Shown in pieces: positions 44,768 to 55,383 of a DNA stretch of 64,000 bases (position 1 is the stretch's first letter; every line of letters starts with the position of its first letter). This DNA is from Phoma sp. XZ068 (Eukaryota > Ascomycota > Dothideomycetes > Pleosporales > Didymellaceae). The stretch covers positions 682,001 to 746,000 of the forward strand of contig RBKR01000020.1 of NCBI GenBank assembly GCA_004835665.1, in the 5' to 3' direction. The position numbers and the translations under genes were made by a program. The notes under the pieces were generated by a model. The model searched no databases, had not been told where the DNA came from, and saw only the letters and a list, made by a program, of their open reading frames with translations.

Positions 44768-45016
44768 TCAAGCTTCCTTGGTGATAGAAGCGCTGTATCG
44801 AGGACCAAAAGTTCGACCACACAGTCGTATTATGGGTTCCGCGATCTCTGGTATGTATTTGTGCTTCTGAACCATTGCAGCGGCTGGGTGTTGTGAATTG
44901 CTGACCATAGCGGGATGGTCTGGAAGTCTCTGTGTGTTGGTGTCGTGGAGAGGTAGCGGCAGCGCCGAGGCTACGACGACAGTTATCGTAGCAACAAGGA
45001 GGGATCTGAGAAGCAT
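44768..45016 (-). CDS. Candidate small secreted protein
   Basis: An ATG frame of 82 aa. Residues 1-18 form a good signal peptide (MLLRSLLVATITVVVASA). The mature part is short, His/Pro-containing and has only one Cys (IIRLCGRTFG), so it is not a classic disulfide-rich effector. The flanking region is gene-poor. Expression evidence would decide whether it is real. Confidence 0.4.
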   Translation of the reverse strand: MLLRSLLVATITVVVASALPLPLHDTNTQRLPDHPAMVSNSQHPAAAMVQKHKYIPEIAEPIIRLCGRTFGPRYSASITKEA

Positions 45017-48000
45017 TTTGATACAGTTTGGGCTATTCGTGGTCTTCTGAGTTCAGCGGGTGTTTCAAGGTAATTTGATAAGGGTAGTGGCGAAGCACAT
45101 TGTGAAAAAGATGAGTGTGTGGCCGAAATGTCACCGAAGAATGTGACCTGCCTCGCAAGGGTGCCAAGGGGGAGAGTGTAATGATATGTCGAACTCCGAG
45201 CACAGGTCTGATAGCCAATGGTGGTGCCGACATGCGTGACGAGGTCTCCGTAATGTAAATTGCAAATGCAAACCCTGTGGGTAACCTCAATGACATAGTC
45301 TACCCTCTCCATCTAATCTAATCTCAAGGTGATGCAGCTGTGAAGTACATTTAAACCATGTGGTAAGTGTCAATACTGCCAGCAGCCTTGAAAGCGGGGT
45401 TGTTTCCAGGAGCGTTCACAGACACAACCCCAAGAAGGTGTTGACAGGTCGTTCAAGTGTCGTGTCAGTCCACGGGTGTCGGCAGACGTCGGGAACAAAC
45501 GAAGGTTGATTGGAATGTACGACGTCAACCAGGGACAAAATGACCGCTGTGTGTAACTATATAGAATTTGCATCGGCAAATGACAATATACAGCCCTAAT
45601 CTTGCAATATGTGGGGTTCGGACTTAGTATTGACGTTGGATTTTCCGTACTTGGCGTTTGTAGAGTGACGAGACCGCGGCTGCATTTGTTTATGAGATAT
45701 TGCCGAGCGAAATTGAGACGTATGAGCAAAATGGAGATGAAATTGGGCTTCATCACGGACCTGGGAGATCATTTGAGACGTAAAAGGAACTGAAGATCGT
45801 GGTCGTGATCAAGCTGACATTCCGTGGAGACCAGGGAACCCCCCTAATGAACAGGGAGACAGATATCTCGGCTCGCGAGGATACACCACGTTGATCCGAA
45901 GCTGGAATTATGTCAGTGATTGTCTGGCCTAGGAAAGGAAACATACTGCAACCGGCACGATGCGCCGCTTCCATCTTCCATCCATGCTGCGTCGTCCGTT
46001 GCGATCCAGCTCTTCAAGCTCGATGTTGATCGAATGCACATCTGCAGAGATATCCTCGAGTGGATTTGCAAGTCCAGCCCAGAACATTTTGGTCAATGTA
46101 TCAAAAGGGCCCATGGTGACGAAGCATAGGATGTACGTCAGAGGTAACTGCATTGTTCGCAAGGAACCACTCAACCTCATATACTGCGCTATACCGTCCC
46201 ATATGTATCCCTACATTCCTGCGTGATTGGGACCACGAGTCTCTGCCCTTGGAAAGACGTTTAGTCTGGTGGACAACGTCATGTAGTAGACAGACTGAGT
46301 GGGCAGTTGCAGTGAGGCTCGTCACACGGACTATGACAGCAGTTTTTCATGTAGCACGATCGAGAGACCAGTAGTTCAGGAGCAGGGTAATGGTGTTGCA
46401 CTCTCAAGGCTTTGATGTTTACCCTGATCAATCGCTACACTCAATGCGGTGTAGTGCATCGCTTATGGAACAGTCGATATCGGCGTCGTCTAAATCTATC
46501 CGGACGGTCTGCATGCTGATATGTATCGTACAGCTGGCAGGAGTATTTCCAACAAATCCCCAGTCGGTGCGCAGGTAAAAGAAAAGGTCTATGCGATGGT
46601 GGAAGGAGTCAACCGGGCCCTCTTATAGTCGAACACGCAAAACCTAGCACTAAGACCACGACCAAACCTTTTCCAGACAGTGCATCTATGCATGTACGCT
46701 GCCGCAATGCGGGGCAAAGTTCTCTCCTCCGGATGATCCATGAAGTCACTGTTTGTGAAATGCAAGGCGAACAATCGTGGAGAGAGCAGAATCTGATTCT
46801 CGACCAGTAGATTTAAAGTGAGTGACACTCACTTCGGAGGTGAAAGCACCGCTAAAGATGTAAAGGGTAGCTTACGATGTGCGGAGCCGAGCTACGGTGC
46901 CCCTGATGTCAATCTAGGTCCCCCTTTACTTCCATTTGAGGTTGCTCAAACTGCACTTGTTAATCAGAATGATTGTTATGAAATGACTGTGTAGAAGGTT
47001 CCTACAATCTTCTGATGTCGTCATGGTTCATCTCGGGATGATGTAGTGTAACGCCTCATGCAATAGTGTCGCATTCCCCTATGATGTTCTGCACATTCTT
47101 GTGGGTCGTGGCTGGAGAAACTTGTGCTTGTCGTTTTGGGGATCGTCCAGTTGGTTCCGTGGTTCTATTGTCCGGAGTGCCTGAACCCGGCCGTAGCGGA
47201 TAGTCGCTCCCGAACATAGTTAGCTAACCAGATGAGACACTGCAGTTAAAGCTTGACCAGACCCAGCAGCATCGGCTTCGCGACATATCAACCTGAAATC
47301 TTTGTATGAGCATTCGTAGAGGTTGCCAACAAATGAGCGCCAACTCGATCTTGTTGTGAATCCAACACCGCTAGTATCGCTTCGACTCCTTTATGACGGG
47401 GACAAAGCAAACACTGCCACGGTTACGGTACGCTTTTGCCCGTTCAGTGCTGCTTTTCTCTGATGTTACACAGTGCTGAGACTGGTCCACAGTACGCCCC
47501 ATTGTTGTCAATACGAGCGCCTGCGAGACATCAGGCAGTTCCATGCCGGTGATTCCCAAGATCTGGTTGACAGCTCACATCAGATGTCTGCGGTGTTTAA
47601 TACTGCAGCCTCATCAGCAACTCGACCCGACATAGAGTTTCCGCGCTAGGAGTTTGGCAGAAGCTACATGATGGTACGCCCTGCGTTGAGCTGAGAGTCC
47701 CGAAGCCGATGCACGGAAACTCCGAAGACTCCACGCAGATATAACTACAGAGCATCCGAAGGTCAGTGATTTTGAATAATCACTTCACCTATGCCCAGCC
47801 GACCTCGATCCACGATTTCAGATGCGGACCGTTCCACGCCCAGCGAAAGGCGGAGAATTATACCACGTGAGCCGTAGCTCGTGGGAAAGCATCGACAAGA
47901 CCGAAGAAAGCCGTCTGCCATTGTCCTGGTGGTGTGGTATGAAGACCACATGAGGTCCTCATGGCGACTTGGATCCGAAAACAAAGCTGCATCTCCTCTG

Positions 48001-49537
48001 CTCGTCACCCAGAGCTGAATTGAAACGTGTAAGCGAGAAACAACTGTCTTGCATCTCCATGCACGTAAGAGAAGTCATGCCTTCCTTCCAATATTGTGGC
48101 GTATTCACCGCCTGTCAGTACGTACCTACGGCACGTCAGAGCTTGCAGCCTACCCTAATGTTCTGCGCGTAGATCGTTCGTACGGCTGATTCTGCCAGAT
48201 GTCACTGCAAATTGAGGTGCATAAGCCGTCGCCTGCAGCATGCCCTACACCGAGCACGCTTCGGCCATTGTTGGGCTGACAGGTAGCCGCGATGTGGCGC
48301 GAGCATCTTCATCCTGTTGAGCCTTCCTGCAGACCGATCAGCTGCGATTGATGCGCATGCTAACTCCCCAACGTCATACCCAGGCAACGGTTATCGCGCA
48401 CACGCCTTGTCAGAGAGTTTTCGTATACTTCTTGCTCGAAGTTCCGACTATCCGGAGATTGTCAACCCTATTCGAAGGTGGTCGGCCTGATCTTTTGGAT
48501 ACGCTGAACTCAAGTTCGCGGGACAGATCATCACGACGCCACACCGAAACAACGGCTCGCACTGAGTTTCTGTGGCGTCTTTCCCCAGACCGCTGTACCA
48601 GTGGATTGGATTGGCTCGTTATCAGGTGGTGATGCTGTGTCCCGCGCTGACAATCGGCTCCCCTCAAAAGCTCCGGCACGCCACCTCCCAATAGCAGGGA
48701 TCTACAAGCGAGACTTAGCCTAATTCTGCCTAGATGAAGAGATCGACCCGTCCTTGGATGAGCTTTCTTAGACGACCTTCGCTGACTGACAGCGGTGTGC
48801 TCACCAAACCATCGGGCAAAGTTCTTTGACGTATTCGAGAGCTCGGGCTACTATGTGTAACCCACCAACAGCATCAATCCTCGCAGGTGGCTGCATGCGC
48901 ATTCCCCACTTTTTGCACGCATAACACGCATCTACTAGTCACGGCATATCCCAGAGACAGCTGCAACGACCGCCCGCCATCTCAGCACTACGTCCCGTCT
49001 AGTTTTCTCATACCGTACTTGCATGCCGGATAGCCCTGCTATCGCGGCTTGAAGTGCCTAGCTCGACATCTAAAATCCAGTTGGGTGCCGAAAGTCTAAG
49101 GAGATACAACCACTTACAGACCACGAATTTTAGTAGAGGCCGTTCTATGGCTTAATGTAGCATCGGAGCTGCACAGAATAGATACCCATGTGCCGTACTC
49201 CTGCGGCACATCGTACGCATGACGAGATGGAAGCTTGGTGTATGTGCGGCCGCCTTGTCGACAGGGTGGTTTGGAACAGGCACGGCTGCCATTGGTGTCA
49301 GCTCTCCACACCATCTAGCGACGCCATGATAGCCCATTGATCATCGCGGCGTTTTTACGAGGGAATCAGGGCAGGCGACCGCGGGATGATATAGTCCCCT
49401 GGTCTCACCCACACCACGAGGTTCAGGGCGTTTCACAATTTACCTTCTCATATATGAGATCGTAACGTTCTTCTCAGGCTCATTAGGCACTGTTGGCTGT
49501 ACTCATATTTTCCTTCGGTATATTCAGTAATCTTATA
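45017..49537. other. 4.5-kb gene-poor stretch
   Basis: No frame longer than about 128 codons is present and none carries a motif I recognise. The most protein-like piece is on the minus strand at 45929-46180 (83 codons; contains MGPFDTLTKMFWAGLANPLE and RRSMDGRWKRR), which could be an exon or a remnant of an unknown gene. I see no long terminal repeats, terminal inverted repeats or transposase/reverse transcriptase motifs, and base composition is not the extreme A/T expected from strong repeat-induced point mutation. The right end, with a TATATGAGA string near 49451, presumably carries the laccase promoter. Confidence 0.45.
45929..46180 (-). other. Protein-like ORF fragment, unknown
   Basis: An 83-codon frame beginning at an ATG and starting with a hydrophobic, helix-like part (LPLTYILCFVTMGPF), then an acidic segment (SINIELEELD) and a basic end. 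An overlapping frame on the same strand (46101-46325) also reads plausibly up to the same point, hinting at a frameshifted or spliced remnant. Confidence 0.25.
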
Positions 49538-51735
49538 ATGCTTTCAATAATCGCCAAAGCCACAGCGCTCCTGGCACTTGTGCCCACAGCAGCCTCTTGG
49601 ACACTACCCGGCGCATCAGGCAATGGCATACCATCTGGCCTTGAAGTGCCTTGGAAAAGGAGAGGTCTCTTTGCTAGCTCTGTAGCGAAGAGTGTTGCCA
49701 AAAGAGATGAAGGTTACCCGACCGGCTGCAACCATGGGCCGGCAACAAGATCTTGCTGGAAAGATAACTATAATGTCGACACTGACATGGATCTCGAATG
49801 GCCCACAACCGGAGTTGTCAGGAAAGTGAGTTGCGAAGCCAATAGACTTTCAAGCTGTGGATTCTGATCCTGCTAGTACTACCTTGAGATTACGAATGTC
49901 ACGATGGCCCCGGATGGTTTTGAGCGACCGATGTCAGTTTTCAATGGTCAGTATCCAGGACCAGTACGTGAAAAAAAGAACCTATCAAAATGGCAACATT
50001 GTACTTATTAGAAACAGACCATCGAGGCTGATTGGGGTGATGAGATTGAAATCACAGTCACAAACTACTTAGAAAATAACGGAACTGGTGTCCACTGGCA
50101 CGGTCTACGTCAACTTGGCTCGAACGAAATGGACGGCACCAACGGCTTGACTGAATGCCCAATTGTTCCTGGGGGTACCAAAGTCTACCGGTTCAAAGCC
50201 ACGCAATACGGCACCTCGGTGAGTCGAATGCTTTACAAAATTTGTGATCCACACCTAATTAGTACAGTGGTACCATTCACATTATTCAGTCCAGTACGGT
50301 GATGGTTTGGTTGGTCCACTTATTATTCACGGTCCTGCGACAGGCGATTACGATCTCGATCTTGGGGTTCTGCCATTCAGTGACTGGTTCCATGCAACAA
50401 TATTCACAGTCAACCATGCAACTCTGCATGCAAAGGGACCGCCGACTGCAAACAATCTGTTGATTAACGGGTCTATGACGTCAACTGCTGGAGGTCAGTA
50501 CGCAGTCACGACTTTGACCCCAGGAAAGACACACCGACTTCGCCTCGTGAACATGGGCATCAACGACTGGGTTCATGTTGGAATCGACGGGCATCCATTC
50601 ACGGTCATTGCAGCAGATTTTGTTCCTATTGAGCCTTTCCAAGCAACCTCACTCAGCATTGCAGTTGGTAAGTATACCCGAGCTCATTTCCCACGCGCAT
50701 GCGCACGCGGCGCATGCAGCAAACCCCAACTGTAAAGTTCGAGACACACTAGTAACGTTTCACTGAACCGGTTAACAGGACAACGGTACGACGTCATTAT
50801 CAACGCAACCCAACCCATCGGTAACTATTGGCTTCGCGTTGGCACAGGTGGACGTTGTGACGGCCCGAACGCAAACGCTGCCAACATCGGGAGCATTATT
50901 CGTTATGCAGGCGCCGAAAATGTCAACCCCAACTCAACGGCTGCTGCACCACTACCCGCTGGGTGCTACGACGAGGTCATTGTCCCTCACGTCAAGTCCA
51001 CTGTTCCTCAAGATGTCCCCGAGGAGCTGAAGCTCACATTCACTGATACGGGAGGGTTCAACAGCAGCGACCTTGTTCAATGGAAGGTCAATGATGTACC
51101 CATGCTCATTGACTTCGATAAGCCCACTTTACAGACCGTGTTTGAAGGTTTCACCGGTAACCGGACTTGGGGCAGAACCGAAAACGTAATTCAGGTTGGT
51201 GACAAAGGTCACGCAGTAAGTCACGTTCCCATCACTGGGGAGATAATCGGATCTAATGTTGTACAGTGGCAATACTGGGTCATTCAACAAGATAATGCCA
51301 CAGCACCCCCTGTCCCTCACCCAATTCATTTGCACGGCCACGACTTCTTCGTCTTGGCCCAGCAGGCAAATGCGGTCTGGAATGGTGACATCTCAACCCT
51401 GAACATGAACAACCCGATTCGACGCGATACCGCTACGCTTCCTGCGCAAGGATACCTTGTGCTTGCATTTGAGTCGGATAATCCCGGTGCATGGCTAGTA
51501 AGTTCTAGACCACCATTGCACAGAGAGCTGTGTTAACTTTTCAACCCAGATGCACTGCCACATCCCATTCCACGTGTCTGGGGGTCTTGGTGTTCAGTTT
51601 GTTGAGAGGAAAGCCGAAATCCTGAAGAGCAACGGCAACCTTGGTGCTATGCAGCAGGGTTGTAAGGACTGGCGAAAGTTCCATGCTGAGCATTACCCCA
51701 ACGGTATTCTGATTGAGGGTGACTCAGGGTTATAG
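49538..51735 (+). CDS. Ascomycete laccase (multicopper oxidase)
   Basis: Seven exons: 49538-49825, 49877-49963, 50018-50218, 50268-50667, 50779-51215, 51267-51497 and 51550-51735 (609 aa; every junction is canonical and in phase). A signal peptide (MLSIIAKATALLALVPTAAS) sends it out of the cell. All four copper signatures are intact: HWHG (151-154), WYHSH (193-197), HPIHLHGH (489-496) and HCHIPFH (550-556). Three cupredoxin domains are inferred. The protein ends exactly in DSGL, the C-terminal plug seen in ascomycete laccases. These enzymes oxidise phenols with oxygen, for melanin or pigment polymerisation, lignin-like substrates or detoxification. The 51-nt intron 5 is a multiple of three without a stop. 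Confidence 0.95.
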
Positions 51736-51934
51736 TTTGCATAATGGATGCAAAACTGTCTTGCGACCGAGACGTGTCTTCACATTGTAAAGCAACCGTT
51801 CCCGGAAATTTAATGTTAATAAAGATATCCTTAGCATGCTGTTGCTTGCATTTATAAGTCAGCTTTCGGTGCCCTGCTCATTCTCACAGCTTGCTTGAAA
51901 TCTATACTTCTTGGTTGGCTGTAGCTTTTGGTCG
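51736..51934. other. 3' flanks of convergent genes
   Basis: About 0.2 kb; nothing else is recognised. Confidence 0.5.
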
Positions 51935-52387
51935 TTAGAACTCTGCAGCATCTACTGTGTAAGCGCCTTGCGTGTCTGGATAGTTCATAAGTACCATCTT
52001 TTGGCATGTCTCTTTGATTAGAGCTGCTGTAGCATAGTAGTAACAGCTAAGATTAAATGGTGGTCCGCCATTGTTGGCTCTACAAGCATACGGTCCTTCG
52101 CAATTTGTATTCGGTTTGTAAACAGGTCTATTTTGATTTAGCAAGGAACATGTAGCCAGAATTGTCACAACAACAGCGTGAAGGAAATCCAAACACTGGG
52201 CTGGATTAAAAGCTCGTCTTGTAGCTTGCTCCGTTACAAGAAGAAGAGTTAAGACATGTGTTACCCTGTGCAATTGAACCTCAGTATGACAGCTCTCATT
52301 ACAAAGAGCATCATATCCCGCATCGCAGATACTGTTCGTCCGTTGGTCAGTTGACAGATGACATCGAGATAAAGGCCTACCCTCCAC
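51935..52387 (-). CDS. Possible small Cys-rich protein, exon structure unresolved
   Basis: A 150-codon frame without a normal N-terminus. Two portions look like protein: residues about 18-36 (NSICDAGYDALCNESCHTE) and the last 60 residues (PNTNCEGPYACRANNGGPPF, then LSCYYYATAALIKETCQKM, ending GAYTVDAAEF). The stretch between them reads like intron, and a possible donor (GGGTAACAC) lies there. I therefore suspect a two- or three-exon gene for a Cys-rich, perhaps secreted, protein of about 100 aa. No signal peptide is found in frame, and the family is unknown. Confidence 0.4.
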   Translation of the reverse strand: MEGRPLSRCHLSTDQRTNSICDAGYDALCNESCHTEVQLHRVTHVLTLLLVTEQATRRAFNPAQCLDFLHAVVVTILATCSLLNQNRPVYKPNTNCEGPYACRANNGGPPFNLSCYYYATAALIKETCQKMVLMNYPDTQGAYTVDAAEF

Positions 52388-52423
52388 CGTGCCTTCCCAT
52401 GCTAAACTCTTGCTTTTGACCTA

Positions 52424-53831
52424 TCAATTTGCCTTTCGCTTCTTGCTAAATCGAAATCTCTCCTGTTCTTCCCCACTGGTCTCTAAATTCGCGAAGAGAC
52501 TGTCGATCAACGCAGGTAAACGCTGCGGATTGTCGTAGGTCGGTCCGGACTTTCGCTTGTGACTCCTTGCCCTCTGTGCTTTGATCTCTAGGTCGACCGC
52601 TTCGACGGTGATGAGGACAACATCTTTGAGGATATCTCTCCTTTTTGCTCCTCGAATCCGCATGACCTCGAGTATGAACTTTTCGGCTGCTTCGGCCTCC
52701 TGATGCTGGCAAGCAACATCATCCATAATGTGATCGTAATCCTTCTCTGCCGCGCCGCGCCCTGCTTCATCATCTCCCTGCGGACGGTGCTCGTTTGCAC
52801 GATGCCATCCTTCTCGATCCAGCTCCTCTGTAGTCTGTTTCTCATAACGTTGTTGGTCAAGTGTCTTTTCAGTCCGCTTTCGCTCGTCTTCTGCCAGTGC
52901 GCGTTGTATGGCTATGAGCCATTGTTCTTCAGCGTCGCGCTCGTCTTGTTGGCGTTTTTGCTTTTGAACCTCTGCTTCGGTACGTGCTAACTTCGCGGCC
53001 ACTCGCATCATCGCGTCAGCCTCCTTCTCGTCTGATCGACGAATACGTTCCTGGGCAGCCTGCTGCTGCATTGCATTAGCTCGTTCCGCAACCTTTCGTT
53101 CTCGAGCTGCAATTTCGTCCTCCTTTTGCTGGCGGAGGCGCTGCCTTGCAACAAATTCCTCTGCCCAGATTTGCTCTGCTGCACGCTTTTGTGCCTCTTC
53201 CTCTCGCTTCCACTTCTCATGCTCCTCAGCCGCCTCTCTTTCACTCTTTCGGTTTGATTCTGCCCGCTCTCGCTCTGCGTGTTCTCTATTGGCTCTTTTA
53301 TAGGCTGTTTCGCGTAGTAGACGTGCGTACTCTTCGGCTTTTGCTTGTGCTGCGTCTTGTTGCTCCTTCTTTTCACGCCACTTTCGATCCTGTTCAGCTT
53401 TGTTGCGCGGCCGCTCCTCTTCTGAAAGGCGCCTTTTTCTCTGGCTTTCTTGAGCCTTCCGCTTTTCTTCTGAGCGTTGGCATTGTTGTTGCCAAACTTT
53501 GTAATCATGGTCGTAGCGGATCCATTGGTTCCTGATAGTGACACAAGTAGCATCGTATTTTGCTTTGGCGAGCTTATTTCGGAGCACTTCGTTAGCTGCA
53601 ACAACCTGTTTACTTTGGTCAGCTATGCTTTCGAAGCTTGTGTAGAAATAGGCAAACCTTCTTGAAAGTTGTATCACTGGCGCCTGCAGGCAACTTATCC
53701 GGATGATGTTCACGTGACAGTCTCAGAAATGCTTGTCGAATCTGAGTATCGGTAGCGGTGTTTGGATTCCCGATCTCAAGGTCATAATAGTAATCGGGCT
53801 CAGCCGGCTCCACCGGCTTTTGTGGAGTCAT
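52424..53831 (-). CDS. J-domain protein with long charged coiled coil
   Basis: Two exons, 53831-53658 and 53605-52424 (451 aa); the 52-nt intron has donor GTTTGC and acceptor AACAG. Residues about 14-70 form a DnaJ domain with the invariant HPD (43-45) in LSREHHPDKLP, which stimulates Hsp70 ATPase. Residues 80-370 are an almost uninterrupted Glu/Lys/Arg/Gln helix (for example EERPRNKAEQDRKWREKKEQ). The C-terminal region is basic (RARSHKRKSGP) and may bind nucleic acid or enter the nucleus. Neither a Gly/Phe segment nor zinc fingers are present, so it is a class C J-protein. The client is unknown. J-domain proteins with such tails are numerous and variable in Dothideomycetes. Confidence 0.9.
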
Positions 53832-54414
53832 AACGGCAGTTCTGTCGCTTGTACTGGTGCGTGTGAACGCCTGAGGCTAGTTGTGCGTGGAGAAAGTTAA
53901 TTTGCGGTCTGAAGCGACCTTGAGATCTGTTCGTTTCTCTATCTGTATTATTCTCTGTTAGGATATGACTAGATATACTGCTGACCAGATGGATTTGTGA
54001 TAGTGGATGGTTAGGTTTTGAGAAGGTGCAGATGAGCAGAGCTACGGAGGTCTAAGGATCTCGTAGATCCTAAAGCGACGTTGAGGTAGAGGCCAGGTAA
54101 AGTTAAAGTAAAGGCAAAGGAAGGTAAAGGTAAGGTGAAGATAGGGTGAGAGTGAGATCCACGAACAGTTTGTACAGAATACTTGTGTGGCCTTGAGGGT
54201 ACTTGGAAGAGCAGTTCCAAGCATGCACAAGGACCTTGGACACTGTATAACGGTACCCCAAAAGCGGAGTTATGCAATATTGACCATAGTTACCTACCGC
54301 CAGATACCTGCTTCTGCTAGATTGGGGTACTCAAGGACACCCTCTTTCTTGCTCTTCAACATTATATATCTGTCTGGGCAGTCAAATAGATTCTCTACGG
54401 CATGTAAGAGTTTC
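53832..54414. other. Intergenic; purine-rich tract
   Basis: About 0.58 kb. Between 54085 and 54155 the + strand is almost all purine plus T in GTAAAGG-like words (AAAGTTAAAGTAAAGGC, AAGGTAAAGGTAAGGTG), a simple-sequence region. No gene is seen. Confidence 0.5.
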
Positions 54415-55040
54415 ATATCATGAATGACGCCTGGTTCGTGCTGGCTGTAGTGTATGATCGAAAGCTCACAGTGCATTCCCAATCAGCAGCACACCGCTAG
54501 CACTTGGCAATGCTGCGCCAGAGCCCACTTTACCAGTGATAGCTTGCAAAAACAATCCATAGATCTTGTTGACTGACTCACTAAAATGAAGTGGGCAGCA
54601 CATGTCTTGCTGTTCTTTCTGTCGCTTCCAAATTAAGTTCTTCCAGGTGGCAACGTGACGTGCTTCGTCTTACCGCCTCTATCTACCATAAATTCAATAT
54701 CATTGGGGGCCCTTTTTAAGTATTTAACATACCAAGCCCAGTTCAGTTGTCTTTCGTCTGACTCCATAGTACCGTGTGGCCCCAGTATCGTAAATTCAAG
54801 AATTTGAACGCCTTCAATGTGCATGAAGTGAAACGTCTCCACAGACACTGATATAGCTGACTTCAAAAGTTGATCTTCCGATACTGTGCCTCTCCATGTT
54901 ACGTAGCCGGAATATCTCTTTCTCGCCGCGGGGCCAAAGTACTTGCGGATTAAGTGGGTCCATCTGCCTAATAAGGATATTTGCGTCGACTGTAGCAATA
55001 TTTCCTTTTGAGATCGTAAAGCAATGGCGGAGTGTTTCAC
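54415..55040 (-). pseudogene. Decayed FAD-dependent monooxygenase fragment
   Basis: Pieces of an aromatic-ring FAD monooxygenase (2,6-dihydroxypyridine-hydroxylase-like) are recognisable in order but in different frames. First come GYVTWRGTVSE and GPHGTMESDERQLNWAWY (frame ending at 54633). Past a stop and frameshift follows W.RQKEQQ, then QAITGKVGSG and VLLIGNAL, where the functional motif would be LLIGDAL. In a third frame comes TTASTNQASF. The N-terminal FAD-binding GxGxxG part is not found upstream. Lost reading frame, the motif change and the missing N-terminus all indicate a pseudogene. The intact FAD monooxygenase 2 kb away belongs to another subgroup, so this is not simply its partial copy. 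Confidence 0.7.
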
Positions 55041-55383
55041 CCGAGGACTCGAGTTGGATCCTTCTTAGAATCCTTCATGCCACATAAGTAGATAGTTGAC
55101 TGCGATGGCGGTGATCTTATGCTGTGGAGTCACTTTGGTGTTGTCAAGAGTTGAGCCGGTATGGAACATGTGCGTAGCAATGACACATTGAGCATCTCAT
55201 ATTTTCGAACGGGATTCACGTTTGTTACCATATTTCATTCAGGACGAGAAGGGTCAATGGCTGTGGTGATGGAACTTCGAAATAGTATTCTTGATGTCAC
55301 AGGGCGCGATCATGCTGGAAGCATCAACGCGCTCTTCCCTCAACAAAGCATTTCTGATACTCCTTGTTATAGATACTCATCGC
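55041..55383. other. Intergenic beside the pseudogene
   Basis: About 0.34 kb. It may include the eroded N-terminal part of the monooxygenase relic, but no motif survives. Confidence 0.45.
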
